Program-made: the position numbers and the translations under genes
Shown here: in pieces, positions 41,326 through 49,654 of the stretch
Position numbering within the stretch: position 1 is the first letter of the stretch
Layout of the letters: each line of letters begins with the position of its first letter
Notes under the pieces: generated by a model
Told to the model about the DNA's origin: nothing
Databases searched by the model: none
The model's input: the letters and a program-made list of their open reading frames with translations, nothing else
NCBI GenBank assembly: GCA_964229355.1
Contig: CAXRDE010000019.1
Coordinates: forward strand, 310,001-374,000
Origin: CAXRDE01 sp964229355
GTDB lineage: Bacteria > Cyanobacteriota > Sericytochromatia > UBA7694
Reading direction: 5' to 3'
DNA: 64,000 nt

Positions 41326-42006
41326 ATGTTTAAATCCAAACGTGCAAAAGAAATGGTCATGAAAATCATGGTGATCTCTTTTGGCCTTATTTTTCTGGGG
41401 GGTTCTTTTTATCAATTGCTGGGCATGTTGAGTGTTCCCCCTGAACAACTTATTGCGCGAGCTGAGGTGGCGGTAGAAGCCCATAAGTACGAAGAGGCCA
41501 TGGATCTCCTGGAGCAGGCTGAAGAAAAAACACCGCTAAATGTGCGTATTCCTACGTTACGTGCCAGTATCTATAAAGAGCGGGGCCAGAATAAAGAAGC
41601 CATACAAGCCTATGAAAAAGCCATTGCACTTGAGCCTTCGGATGCCTCTATCTATGAGTCCCTGGCCCTGATGTATTTGCACCTGCATCATTCCGACAAA
41701 GCAGGCGAAGCGTTTCAAAAAGCACTGCAAATTAAGCCTGGCGACGTCATGCTGAACAATAACGTAGGCGTTTTCTACTATCAGCAAAAAAAATGGGACA
41801 AAGCAGAAACTTTTTTTACGAAAGCCCTTAATATTAATCCTGAATATGCCGATGTCCACCGTAATTTAGCGGTGACGTATCAGGATCAGGGGAAGATGGC
41901 CGAAGCAGCAAAATATTTTCGCGGCTACCTCAAACTCAATCCCGAAGCCCCTGAAAAAGAGAAAATAGAGGGCTGGTTAAAAAGCCACGCACAAGCCGCG
42001 CCCTGA
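41326..42006 (+). CDS. TPR-repeat membrane protein
   Basis: 226 residues. A basic start and one membrane helix (IMVISFGLIFLGGSFYQLLG) anchor about five tetratricopeptide repeats: AEVAVEAHKYEEAMDLLEQA, ASIYKERGQNKEAIQAYEKA, ASIYESLALMYLHLHHSDKA, NNNVGVFYYQQKKWDKAETF, HRNLAVTYQDQGKMAEAAKY. The repeats should face the periplasm or the cell surface and bind partner proteins, as in pilus (PilF/PilW-like) or outer-membrane assembly factors. The exact role is unknown. The gene lies 46 bases after the MshEN-like gene. Confidence 0.8.
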   Translation: MFKSKRAKEMVMKIMVISFGLIFLGGSFYQLLGMLSVPPEQLIARAEVAVEAHKYEEAMDLLEQAEEKTPLNVRIPTLRASIYKERGQNKEAIQAYEKAIALEPSDASIYESLALMYLHLHHSDKAGEAFQKALQIKPGDVMLNNNVGVFYYQQKKWDKAETFFTKALNINPEYADVHRNLAVTYQDQGKMAEAAKYFRGYLKLNPEAPEKEKIEGWLKSHAQAAP

Positions 42007-42076
42007 CGCTTATGCCCTGTGGTAAGATGTGCATAAAGCCAAAACGGGCTATATATAGACAATGAGGTTTACTTCT

Positions 42077-43195
42077 ATGACAGAAACAGCAAACAAAGGC
42101 CTTGAAGGAATTGTTGCTCTGACATCTTCCGTTTCTTCCATTGTAGATGGTGTACTCACCTATGGTGGTTATGATATCGATGACCTGACTGACAATACCA
42201 CCTTTGAAGAAGTGGTGTACTTACTGATTCATGGTGACTTGCCAAACCAGGCACAGCTTGACACCTTAAAAAAAGAACTTGATGAAGCCCGGGCGCTGCC
42301 TGAAGAGGCGCTTCATGCGTTCAAAGCCTATCCCAAAAAAGCCCTGCCCATGGAAAAACTGCGTACCGCTGTTTCACTGCTGGGTATGTATGACGAAGAA
42401 GCCAACGATATGACTCCAGAAGCCAACTATCGTAAAGCCATTCGCTTGATTGCGCAAACCCCTACAATTATTGCTGCTCAGGAACGTTTACGCCGCGGTA
42501 AAGCGCCCGTCGCACCCAAGTCTGGTATGACCACCGCTGAGAGCTTTTTGTATATGATGCACGATACCGAACCCGATCAAGTGGCTGTAGATGCGTTAGA
42601 CAAAGCCCTAATTCTTCATGCAGATCATGAGTTAAATGCCTCAACCTTTGCAGCGCGTCAGACGGCCTCAACCCTTTCTGACATGTACTCTGCCATTACC
42701 TCTGCCATTGGTACTTTAAAAGGGCCTTTGCATGGTGGAGCAAATGAGCAAGTAATGCGTACCCTGCTGGCCATTGGCACTGTGGACAATGTCGGTCCTT
42801 ACTTAGAGGCTGCTTTAGAGCGCAAAGAGCGTATTATGGGCTTTGGTCATCGTGTTTATAAAGATGGCGACCCCCGTGCGAAGCATCTTAAAGCGATGTC
42901 TAAAGCGCTGGGTGAGTTAACGGGTCAGACCCAGTGGTATGAAATGTCTGTCAAACTCAATGATCTGATGGTCGAGAAAAAAGGCTTAAAGCCCAATGTA
43001 GACTTCTACTCCGCCAGTGCCTATTATGCCCTGGGTATCTCTCTGGATCTTTATACGCCTATTTTTGCCATGAGCCGTGTCAGTGGATGGTGTGCTCACG
43101 TGCTAGAGCAGTTGGCCAACAACCGTTTGATCCGTCCGCGGGCGGATTATATTGGGGAAACCCATCGTACGGTAAAATCGATCGCTGATCGCTAA
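42077..43195 (+). CDS. gltA: Citrate synthase
   Basis: 372 residues from the ATG at 42077 with GAGG nine bases before; an ATG five codons earlier has no ribosome binding site. The short length fits the dimeric citrate/methylcitrate synthase type. Catalytic residues are visible: His in HADHELNASTFAARQ, His in GPLHGGANEQVMRTL, and Asp in GFGHRVYKDGDPRAKHL, plus the C-terminal RPRADYIG arginine. It makes citrate from oxaloacetate and acetyl-CoA. The two aconitase genes 13 kb away complete the next step. 2-Methylcitrate synthase activity cannot be excluded. Confidence 0.94.
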   Translation: MTETANKGLEGIVALTSSVSSIVDGVLTYGGYDIDDLTDNTTFEEVVYLLIHGDLPNQAQLDTLKKELDEARALPEEALHAFKAYPKKALPMEKLRTAVSLLGMYDEEANDMTPEANYRKAIRLIAQTPTIIAAQERLRRGKAPVAPKSGMTTAESFLYMMHDTEPDQVAVDALDKALILHADHELNASTFAARQTASTLSDMYSAITSAIGTLKGPLHGGANEQVMRTLLAIGTVDNVGPYLEAALERKERIMGFGHRVYKDGDPRAKHLKAMSKALGELTGQTQWYEMSVKLNDLMVEKKGLKPNVDFYSASAYYALGISLDLYTPIFAMSRVSGWCAHVLEQLANNRLIRPRADYIGETHRTVKSIADR

Positions 43196-43219
43196 GTTTT
43201 CACCTATAAAATTTAAAAG

Positions 43220-43267
43220 AAAAAGCCTTGTCCTGTGTGCTAAAACCCCATGGACGGGCTTTTTTTT
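43220..43267 (+). terminator. Intrinsic terminator after citrate synthase
   Basis: AAAAAGCC-TTGTCC (43220-43233) pairs, with one bulge, with GGACGGGC (43252-43259), followed by eight T. The loop is about 18 bases. Confidence 0.65.
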
Positions 43268-43300
43268 CTGATATGATGATAGCCTTGCAAGGGAGTACTC

Positions 43301-44386
43301 ATGTTTCGTCGGCTCATTGATCGCTATATTTCTAAAGAAGTGGTCCGCCCCTTTTTAATGGTGATTATTGGGGTGATTGTGATCATGCTTTCCGTGCGCC
43401 TGACTGAAGACGTGAAGCTGATCATCGTTAACAAAGTCCCCACCCCCATCGTTTTGCGCATGATTCTTTATAAGCTGCCGGAATTTGTTGTGTTGGGCCT
43501 GCCCGTTGCCTATATGATTGCCACCCTTTTGGGGCTGGCACGCATGTCTAAAGACTTTGAGATCATTGCGATTCGCGCCACAGGAACAGGCAGTAAACGC
43601 ATTATGCGTCCCATTCTGCTGATCTCGGTTTTGATCAGCCTGTTTTCGTTTTACTTGAACGAAGAGGTGGTGCCTGAGGCCAACCGCCGCAGCAAAATAG
43701 CCGCTCAGGAAGCCGCTTTGACCACTGAAGGGGAAGACAGTCTGATTGCTTCCAAGGTGAAGTTTAAAGGGGTAGATAGTCGCTTCTTTTATGTGCGGGT
43801 GCTCTATAAAGACGCCAAAAAGCTCGAAAAAATTATGATCTTTGACAGTGATCCCAGCCATGAATACCGGATGATCTCTGCACCTTATGGAGAGTGGGAT
43901 GGCACCGTCTGGACCCTACATGATGGCGTGGTGCAAAAATATTCTGATGCAGTGGATGGCTTTGTAGAAAAAGAACACCCCTTCAAAGATTTAGAGGTGG
44001 AAACAAATATTCAGGTACTGAATTATATTTCGGGTGAAGTGAAACCCAAAGAGATGGGCTCTGAGGAACTGAAGGCGTTAATTGAAGCCACCCAGGCCGG
44101 GGGACAAGAGACCCAGGCCTATGAAATTGAATACCAATCCAAATTTGCGCGTCCTTTTGCCACCTTTTTTGCGGCCATTATCGCTGCACCCATTGGCCTG
44201 AAGTTTGCGCGGGGTGGATATATTGGCTTTGCGATCAGTATTATTTTGACCTTTTTCTACTTCGTAGCCCAGACCATTGGTGAAGGCCTTGGCGGTTTGG
44301 GCTTATTACCCGTTCTGGTTTCAGCATGGTTACCCAACTTGCTCTTTGGGGTGGTAGGCTTGTTGGTGTATATTCAGGTGGAGTAG
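43301..44386 (+). CDS. LPS export permease, LptF/LptG (YjgP/YjgQ) family
   Basis: 361 residues with three membrane helices at each end and a periplasmic beta-jellyroll domain between (about 120-260): MVIIGVIVIMLSVRLTEDVK, PEFVVLGLPVAYMIATLLGL, then FATFFAAIIAAPIGLKFARG and FLISIIL-like segments. LptF and LptG form the inner-membrane channel of the ABC transporter that lifts LPS to LptA. Only one such permease is seen, as in several cyanobacteria. The cytoplasmic coupling helix contains GLARMSKDFEIIAIRATG. Its TAG touches the ATG of the LptD-like gene with no gap. Confidence 0.9.
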   Translation: MFRRLIDRYISKEVVRPFLMVIIGVIVIMLSVRLTEDVKLIIVNKVPTPIVLRMILYKLPEFVVLGLPVAYMIATLLGLARMSKDFEIIAIRATGTGSKRIMRPILLISVLISLFSFYLNEEVVPEANRRSKIAAQEAALTTEGEDSLIASKVKFKGVDSRFFYVRVLYKDAKKLEKIMIFDSDPSHEYRMISAPYGEWDGTVWTLHDGVVQKYSDAVDGFVEKEHPFKDLEVETNIQVLNYISGEVKPKEMGSEELKALIEATQAGGQETQAYEIEYQSKFARPFATFFAAIIAAPIGLKFARGGYIGFAISIILTFFYFVAQTIGEGLGGLGLLPVLVSAWLPNLLFGVVGLLVYIQVE

Positions 44387-47300
44387 ATGTTGAAGCAGAA
44401 CACACAACGTATGATTGATTGGACCTTGCGTCTGGGACTGTGCTGTACTTTAAGCACGGTAGCGTGGGGCCTATGGCCCGGTTTACCTACCCAGGCGCCT
44501 GTTCACGCAGAAGAGTTAAAGGTGAAATACAAAGCCGATAAGGTGGAGTATTTAGAGAATGAAGGCCTTTTTCGTTTGATTGGCAATGTCGAGTTACAGG
44601 TCAAAGACTACGTGATTAAAACCCAGCAACTGGACTATAATTCGCAAGCCAAAACCTTAAAAAGTGATACCCTTTTTGAAATTGTGCAACGTACGCCCCA
44701 GGGCGATCGCCGGATTAAGGGGAAAACCTTTCGCTATGACGTGGGGCTGCGGCGTATTGAGGCCACCGATGTTTATCTGGTGGTACCTGCCACCACGGTG
44801 GGCCAAAGCGCAGTGGCCGAGGGCCAGGAGATCTATATCCAGGGCGACTGGATGACCGCTTACGATGATGGCGCCCGGGTGGTGATGGGTAACGGCTTTT
44901 ACACCACCTGTGATCATATTCAAACCGTAGAAACCACCTTTCAAGAGTTGTCTGAAGACCCTTATGCACCAGAGGTAATGAAAAAACGCATTACCCACTA
45001 TGCCATTGAAGCTGAAATTCTGGATTTTATTCCAGATGATCGCGTGATGGGGTGGAACACCCGCTTTTTGAACTACGAAAGCCAAACTTTTTGGTTTCCG
45101 CTGGTTTATTTACCCCTGAGCGGTGCAGGCTTTGGCTTAACCAAACCCGACCTGGACGTGGGGCAGAATCCCGTGGAGGGCTTTTTTGCTCGCTTTAAGG
45201 GAGACTACCGTTTTAACGAGTACCACGACGGCCGTTGGTTTGTGGAAGCCATGGAAAAAAAGGGGATGGGCTTCGGTTTTGAGCATGACTGGATTGCCGC
45301 GCCCAGCTCCATCACGCGCTTTTTCTTTTTTGGTTTACCGGTAACGGACTCCATTTTTAGCCCCCAGTCGCTTTTTTTACCCCCGAACAGTGGTGAGGTG
45401 GTCAGTGGCACAGACGGTACGGCGATTGCCACCACGGGTCTGCGCAATGATCCCTCTCGTTTTCTGTTACAGCAAGAGCAAAGTGTGTTACTACCCGGCG
45501 TTAGCGATTGGCTCAGCAATAAGTTCGACGATTACAAGATCTCAATTACTCACCGTCAGCTTCTTTTGCCCCATACCGAAGTGTTGCTCAACTATCAAGA
45601 CATTGACTTTTACAATACGGGTTTTCAGGCCTCGCGTACCACCAACCGCTCTTTTTCTTTTGATTTGATCGATCAGCAAATTTTTCCCGTGGATCCTCAC
45701 CAGGATTTGGTGGTGGATACCAATGTGAAATTGACCCAGTCTGTGCAGGCCCCCCAGACGGCGTTACAGGTGGCCAATACGGGAACGGGCAATACCTCGG
45801 TGACCCAGCAGCCCACCTTTAACATTAACGAAAACCAGCAGCGCACCATTGATATTAAAACCCGTCTGGGGCAGGCCAACTTAAACATTAATACCAACTG
45901 GAGCGAAGCCGCCAGCCGCAGCGTGACCCAGACCATTGAAAACGGCGTCCCCCAAAATCGCCAGGAAACCGTGAACAACCAAAGCGATAGTTTGCGTTCG
46001 GGTGTAAACCTCAATATTCCCATTGATGAAAAAACCCAGTTGACCACCCGCTTTGATTACGTTAGCAACCTGTCGAATATTACCCCTCAGAATCGAGATG
46101 GGAACTGGCAACAAACCCTAACGCCCAACGTCACCTTAACTCAGCAACAGCCCTGGGGCCGCGTTAACTTGACCTACGCCGACTTTTTTGATCTCAACGG
46201 CCGCAGTTCCAACACCGGTCAGGTGAAAAAACTCCCCGAAATGGATTTTACCTTTAACCCGTTGTTTAATGAGAGTTTTCCCTTAACCTTTCGCAGCACC
46301 ATTGGCCGTTATTTTGAACCCGCCAGTTTCATTCCCACGGATCCGCTGAACGAAATCAGTCGGGCTTTGTTTGATCTTTCTTTGGGCGGCAAGGAATATG
46401 ATTTGGGACTCGGTAACAAGGTGAGTTTTGCGGGGACCAAGTTTGAGCAGCGCTTTTATCAGACCCTGGATGCCGCGTACTTATTAACCGGTAGTGTGAA
46501 CTATAAAAACGATATTACGCCCTATTTTGTACCCAGCTTTAATTACCGGCGTACGGTACTCGATGAAGAGAACAACAACACACCGTTTCGCTTTGACACC
46601 CTGAGTCTAAATCAACAAAATCTGCTCACCGGCAGCATTGGTCTGGTGAATTTACCTGAATTTACCATGGATATTCGTACGGGTTACGATTATAATGTGC
46701 GCCGCTACCAACCCGTAACGGCGACTTTTCGTTCTCAAATCGGCAATCATTTTGTTTTCAACGGTCAAACCGGTTATAACCCTTTGCCCGTGACGGATCG
46801 CGATGTGGGCAATGTGCTGCGTTACCCGGCAGGGGTGGCTGAAGCTCAGGCAAATCCTTATTTGCATGGCCCCAATCAGCAAACCATTCCCATTAGCGAA
46901 GCGGATGTAGGAAGCTTTTCGCTCTATGGAGGGACCTGGCAACCCAGTACGCTGGGCTTTCGTTACCGGAGCACAGAAGTGCCCCTGGCCATGGGAGCTT
47001 TTAACACGTATGGTTTAGAGAGTGGTGTGCCCGAAGGCTATGAAATGGGGCTTAACCTGGGTTATGACTTTGATCAGGGCCGTATTAACAATTTGTCAGG
47101 GCTGGTCAATGTTAAACTCGCTGACTCTTTTCTGGGACTGATGGACTGGGATCTGGGGGGGAAAACGTTAAAAGATACGTTGGGTATTAATACGGGAGCC
47201 GATTGGCTATGGCACACAGAATTGACCTTTCAATTTGCCGTGCAACCCACCTTTTTGCCCGAAAATGGCCAGGAGTGGTTGGCGCTGGTGGTCCCCTTCA

Positions 47301-47506
47301 AAATTACCCTGCGCAAAGACTTACACGATTTTATGTTTGAAATGGCCTACGACACTTTTTTCCAGCAGTTCACCATGAACCTGACATTGCTGGCTTTCCC
47401 TGAAATCAGTACCAATAGTCTCTTGAAAAATATTGATCAGGCCAATCAAGGTGTTGGCAGCCTTAATAACCAGCTCAACCAGGGTGTGAATAGTATCGGC
47501 AATTAG
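44387..47506 (+). CDS. lptD: LptD-like outer-membrane LPS assembly protein (OstA family)
   Basis: 1039 residues. A signal region ends near PVHA-E (residue 40). Residues 42-200 are the LptA/OstA-type jellyroll: VKYKADKVEYLENEGLFRLI, GNVELQVKDYVIKTQQLDYN, GKTFRYDVGLRRIEATDVYL. The rest, from about 215, is rich in alternating beta strands typical of the large LptD barrel (PLVYLPLSGAGFGLTKPDLD, RVNLTYADFFDLNGRSS). LptD inserts LPS into the outer leaflet. Mature E. coli LptD has two disulfides; here hardly any cysteine remains, so maturation must differ. Translation is coupled to the permease. Confidence 0.88.
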   Translation: MLKQNTQRMIDWTLRLGLCCTLSTVAWGLWPGLPTQAPVHAEELKVKYKADKVEYLENEGLFRLIGNVELQVKDYVIKTQQLDYNSQAKTLKSDTLFEIVQRTPQGDRRIKGKTFRYDVGLRRIEATDVYLVVPATTVGQSAVAEGQEIYIQGDWMTAYDDGARVVMGNGFYTTCDHIQTVETTFQELSEDPYAPEVMKKRITHYAIEAEILDFIPDDRVMGWNTRFLNYESQTFWFPLVYLPLSGAGFGLTKPDLDVGQNPVEGFFARFKGDYRFNEYHDGRWFVEAMEKKGMGFGFEHDWIAAPSSITRFFFFGLPVTDSIFSPQSLFLPPNSGEVVSGTDGTAIATTGLRNDPSRFLLQQEQSVLLPGVSDWLSNKFDDYKISITHRQLLLPHTEVLLNYQDIDFYNTGFQASRTTNRSFSFDLIDQQIFPVDPHQDLVVDTNVKLTQSVQAPQTALQVANTGTGNTSVTQQPTFNINENQQRTIDIKTRLGQANLNINTNWSEAASRSVTQTIENGVPQNRQETVNNQSDSLRSGVNLNIPIDEKTQLTTRFDYVSNLSNITPQNRDGNWQQTLTPNVTLTQQQPWGRVNLTYADFFDLNGRSSNTGQVKKLPEMDFTFNPLFNESFPLTFRSTIGRYFEPASFIPTDPLNEISRALFDLSLGGKEYDLGLGNKVSFAGTKFEQRFYQTLDAAYLLTGSVNYKNDITPYFVPSFNYRRTVLDEENNNTPFRFDTLSLNQQNLLTGSIGLVNLPEFTMDIRTGYDYNVRRYQPVTATFRSQIGNHFVFNGQTGYNPLPVTDRDVGNVLRYPAGVAEAQANPYLHGPNQQTIPISEADVGSFSLYGGTWQPSTLGFRYRSTEVPLAMGAFNTYGLESGVPEGYEMGLNLGYDFDQGRINNLSGLVNVKLADSFLGLMDWDLGGKTLKDTLGINTGADWLWHTELTFQFAVQPTFLPENGQEWLALVVPFKITLRKDLHDFMFEMAYDTFFQQFTMNLTLLAFPEISTNSLLKNIDQANQGVGSLNNQLNQGVNSIGN

Positions 47507-47519
47507 TGCTGCTAAAGTC

Positions 47520-48317
47520 TTAAGCTTGCCAACCCACAATGACGCCCTGACGTCCTGTAATGCCCTGTTGGCGACGGTATGAAAAATAATTTTCGTCGGT
47601 GAGGGTGTCTCCGCCCAATACTTCAATATGGGTACTTAAAATGCCCGCTGCGATCAGTTGGTCCTGTAAAATCCCGGGCAGGTTCAGGCGGTATTTGGGG
47701 CCGATGGCCTTCATACGCTCGGGATTCGATAGATCGATCTGCCCCTGAAAGGCTTCGACCACTTCAGCTCCTACCTCAAAGCTATGAAAATCAATACCTG
47801 TGCCAATGACACACCGTACATCTGGCGCCTGCGTTTGATACTGTTGCATCATCTGGTTGAGCGCGCGCACGGCAATCTTTTGTTCAGTGCCTCGCCAACC
47901 GGAGTGCACCGCAGCCACCACGCGTTGGACGGGGTCTACCAGGACCACAGGATAGCAGTCAGCCACCATAATTAAGAGTGGGATATCTACTTCGCGGGTG
48001 AAAAGACCATCAGTTTCAGGAATTCCCTGCGCGTGCTGACGGGCTCCCCGTCCGGCATCTACTGAGGTGACGTGGTAAACGAGATTGCCATGCACCTGTT
48101 GACAGGCGACCAGACGTTCCGCTGATAATCCCAGTTGTTGACAGACCTGTTGGCGGTTATGCCACACATGGGTGTCTCCGTTAGGCTCATCTTGATCGTT
48201 GACCGGAAATTTTAAGTTGAGGCTGGCAAAGGGGCCCTGACTTATACCGCCCTGGCGTTGGGTAAAAGCACACGCGAGACCGGGGATATCCTGGAGCAAA
48301 GGCGGGGAAATCAGCAT
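47520..48317 (-). CDS. pgeF: YfiH/PgeF-family purine nucleoside phosphorylase (multi-copper oxidase-like fold)
   Basis: 265 residues from the ATG at 48317; in-frame starts further up lie inside the preceding gene. The zinc or copper-binding residues are in CQQVHGNLVYHV (His), VMVADCYPVVLVDP-like VADCYPVVL (Cys) and VHSGWRGTEQKIAV (His). Members, once called laccase-domain proteins, act as purine nucleoside phosphorylases/adenosine deaminases, or as the peptidoglycan-editing factor PgeF in E. coli. It follows the DUF2254 gene with 2 bases between and is the last gene of the flhA operon. It converges on lptD. Confidence 0.88.
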   Translation of the reverse strand: MLISPPLLQDIPGLACAFTQRQGGISQGPFASLNLKFPVNDQDEPNGDTHVWHNRQQVCQQLGLSAERLVACQQVHGNLVYHVTSVDAGRGARQHAQGIPETDGLFTREVDIPLLIMVADCYPVVLVDPVQRVVAAVHSGWRGTEQKIAVRALNQMMQQYQTQAPDVRCVIGTGIDFHSFEVGAEVVEAFQGQIDLSNPERMKAIGPKYRLNLPGILQDQLIAAGILSTHIEVLGGDTLTDENYFSYRRQQGITGRQGVIVGWQA

Positions 48318-48319
48318 GT

Positions 48320-49654
48320 TTACGTTCTTCCTTGATGTTGAAGTAAGGGCAAGCATTGGTTTTCTGGCAAGCACTCGTTTACCCATTGTAGCCTTTGATT
48401 CAACCAATCGCGATCTTGAGGGTGGGCGATATAATGTTGCGCCGATTGATAGATACTCTGGGTAAAGGGGTACAGGGCCTCAGAACGTGTGGATTCGATA
48501 TCACAGTTCTGTAGTAATTGTTGCATGAGCCAGAAGAGACGCTCCATGACCTGAACATCTTCTTTGCCGTAGAAGCGGATGGGCCCCAGGGTTTTTTGCA
48601 ACAGTTCAAACAGATGGTGATTGCGTATAATTAAACGCACTTTATTCTGAGGATCCACAAAAGGCTTATACTCTTGCACCGTCAGATACTTGCGAAATAA
48701 AACTCCCAGATGATTGAGAACACTGATGGCTGTGGCAGGATCGTTAATACCCGGACTCAGGGCTTTCACCGCCACCTCTGAAAGATGTTTAAACCCATAA
48801 ATATAGTTGTCGGCGATCCATTCGCCGTTATAAAACACAAAGTGGTTCTGAATTAAATCGATCGTTTCAGGATCTGTGACAGGACGATCGGTGTAACAGA
48901 GCACTTCATCCTTCATGACAAAATCGCCTTGAATTTGCGCCATGCCCAGCAAGATGTTTTTTTCTTGACAGCATTTGATGAGGGCCTGTTGGCGAATTTC
49001 TTGCAAGTATCCAGAGGTGGGTGCATAAATAGGATGGTGAAGAATTTTGTAGGGCGCCGGTAAATCGGTATGACTTTCTTCGGCCAAACTGAGGTAATTT
49101 TGGGTTTTGTCGTAGATATTTTGCAGCACAGTACTAATTTGAATGGAGCTCGAAATGCCGTGAATGAAAAAAATAAACAGCATCATGCAGAGCCCCATCA
49201 GGATGACACCCAGCAACACAGCAATGCTGGGCACTTCATAATTGTTTTCGACGGCACGCACGTTAAACATGAGCACCATGGCATAAATAATTGTACCCAA
49301 ATAAACCCCGAGCACACTTTGGTTCCGTCGATCAGAAATCAGGCCGGGCAGAAGGCGAGGGGAGAAGTTAGACGTGGCCTGACTTAAAACCACCATCACC
49401 ATAGAAAAGGAAAAGACGGTCAGGGAAATGACACCGCTGGCAATGGTTCCCATAATCGATCGTGCCGTATCGGCGGTATCAATTTGTGTCCACGAAAAGT
49501 GTTCCGATAGCCATTGATCCAGACCCGTTTGCTCTAGACGAATGGCAAATAACGCCATAAAGAAAAACAGAAAGCACATAAAGCTGGGTAAAAAGCCAAT
49601 GCTATTGTAAATGGGGCGTAACATTTCCCTGAGTTTACGCAACCAGCGAATCAT
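48320..49654 (-). CDS. DUF2254-family membrane protein
   Basis: 444 residues. Four membrane segments in the first 185 residues (FLPSFMCFLFFFMALFAIRL, VISLTVFSFSMVMVVLSQAT, GVYLGTIIYAMVLMFNVRAV, VLLGVILMGLCMMLFIFFIH) include the family signature around SFSMVMVVLSQATSNFSPRL. The remainder is cytoplasmic, with SPGINDPATAISVLNHL typical of the family. No function is established. Its ATG overlaps the flhA stop as ATGA, which is unexpected for a protein with no known flagellar role. Confidence 0.88.
   Translation of the reverse strand: MIRWLRKLREMLRPIYNSIGFLPSFMCFLFFFMALFAIRLEQTGLDQWLSEHFSWTQIDTADTARSIMGTIASGVISLTVFSFSMVMVVLSQATSNFSPRLLPGLISDRRNQSVLGVYLGTIIYAMVLMFNVRAVENNYEVPSIAVLLGVILMGLCMMLFIFFIHGISSSIQISTVLQNIYDKTQNYLSLAEESHTDLPAPYKILHHPIYAPTSGYLQEIRQQALIKCCQEKNILLGMAQIQGDFVMKDEVLCYTDRPVTDPETIDLIQNHFVFYNGEWIADNYIYGFKHLSEVAVKALSPGINDPATAISVLNHLGVLFRKYLTVQEYKPFVDPQNKVRLIIRNHHLFELLQKTLGPIRFYGKEDVQVMERLFWLMQQLLQNCDIESTRSEALYPFTQSIYQSAQHYIAHPQDRDWLNQRLQWVNECLPENQCLPLLQHQGRT

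Noticed and set aside
24856..44710. GCGATCGC octamers (24856-24863 and 44703-44710), the HIP1 motif of many cyanobacteria
   Set aside because: Only two were noticed in 64 kb, against about one expected by chance, so there is no sign of HIP1 enrichment.
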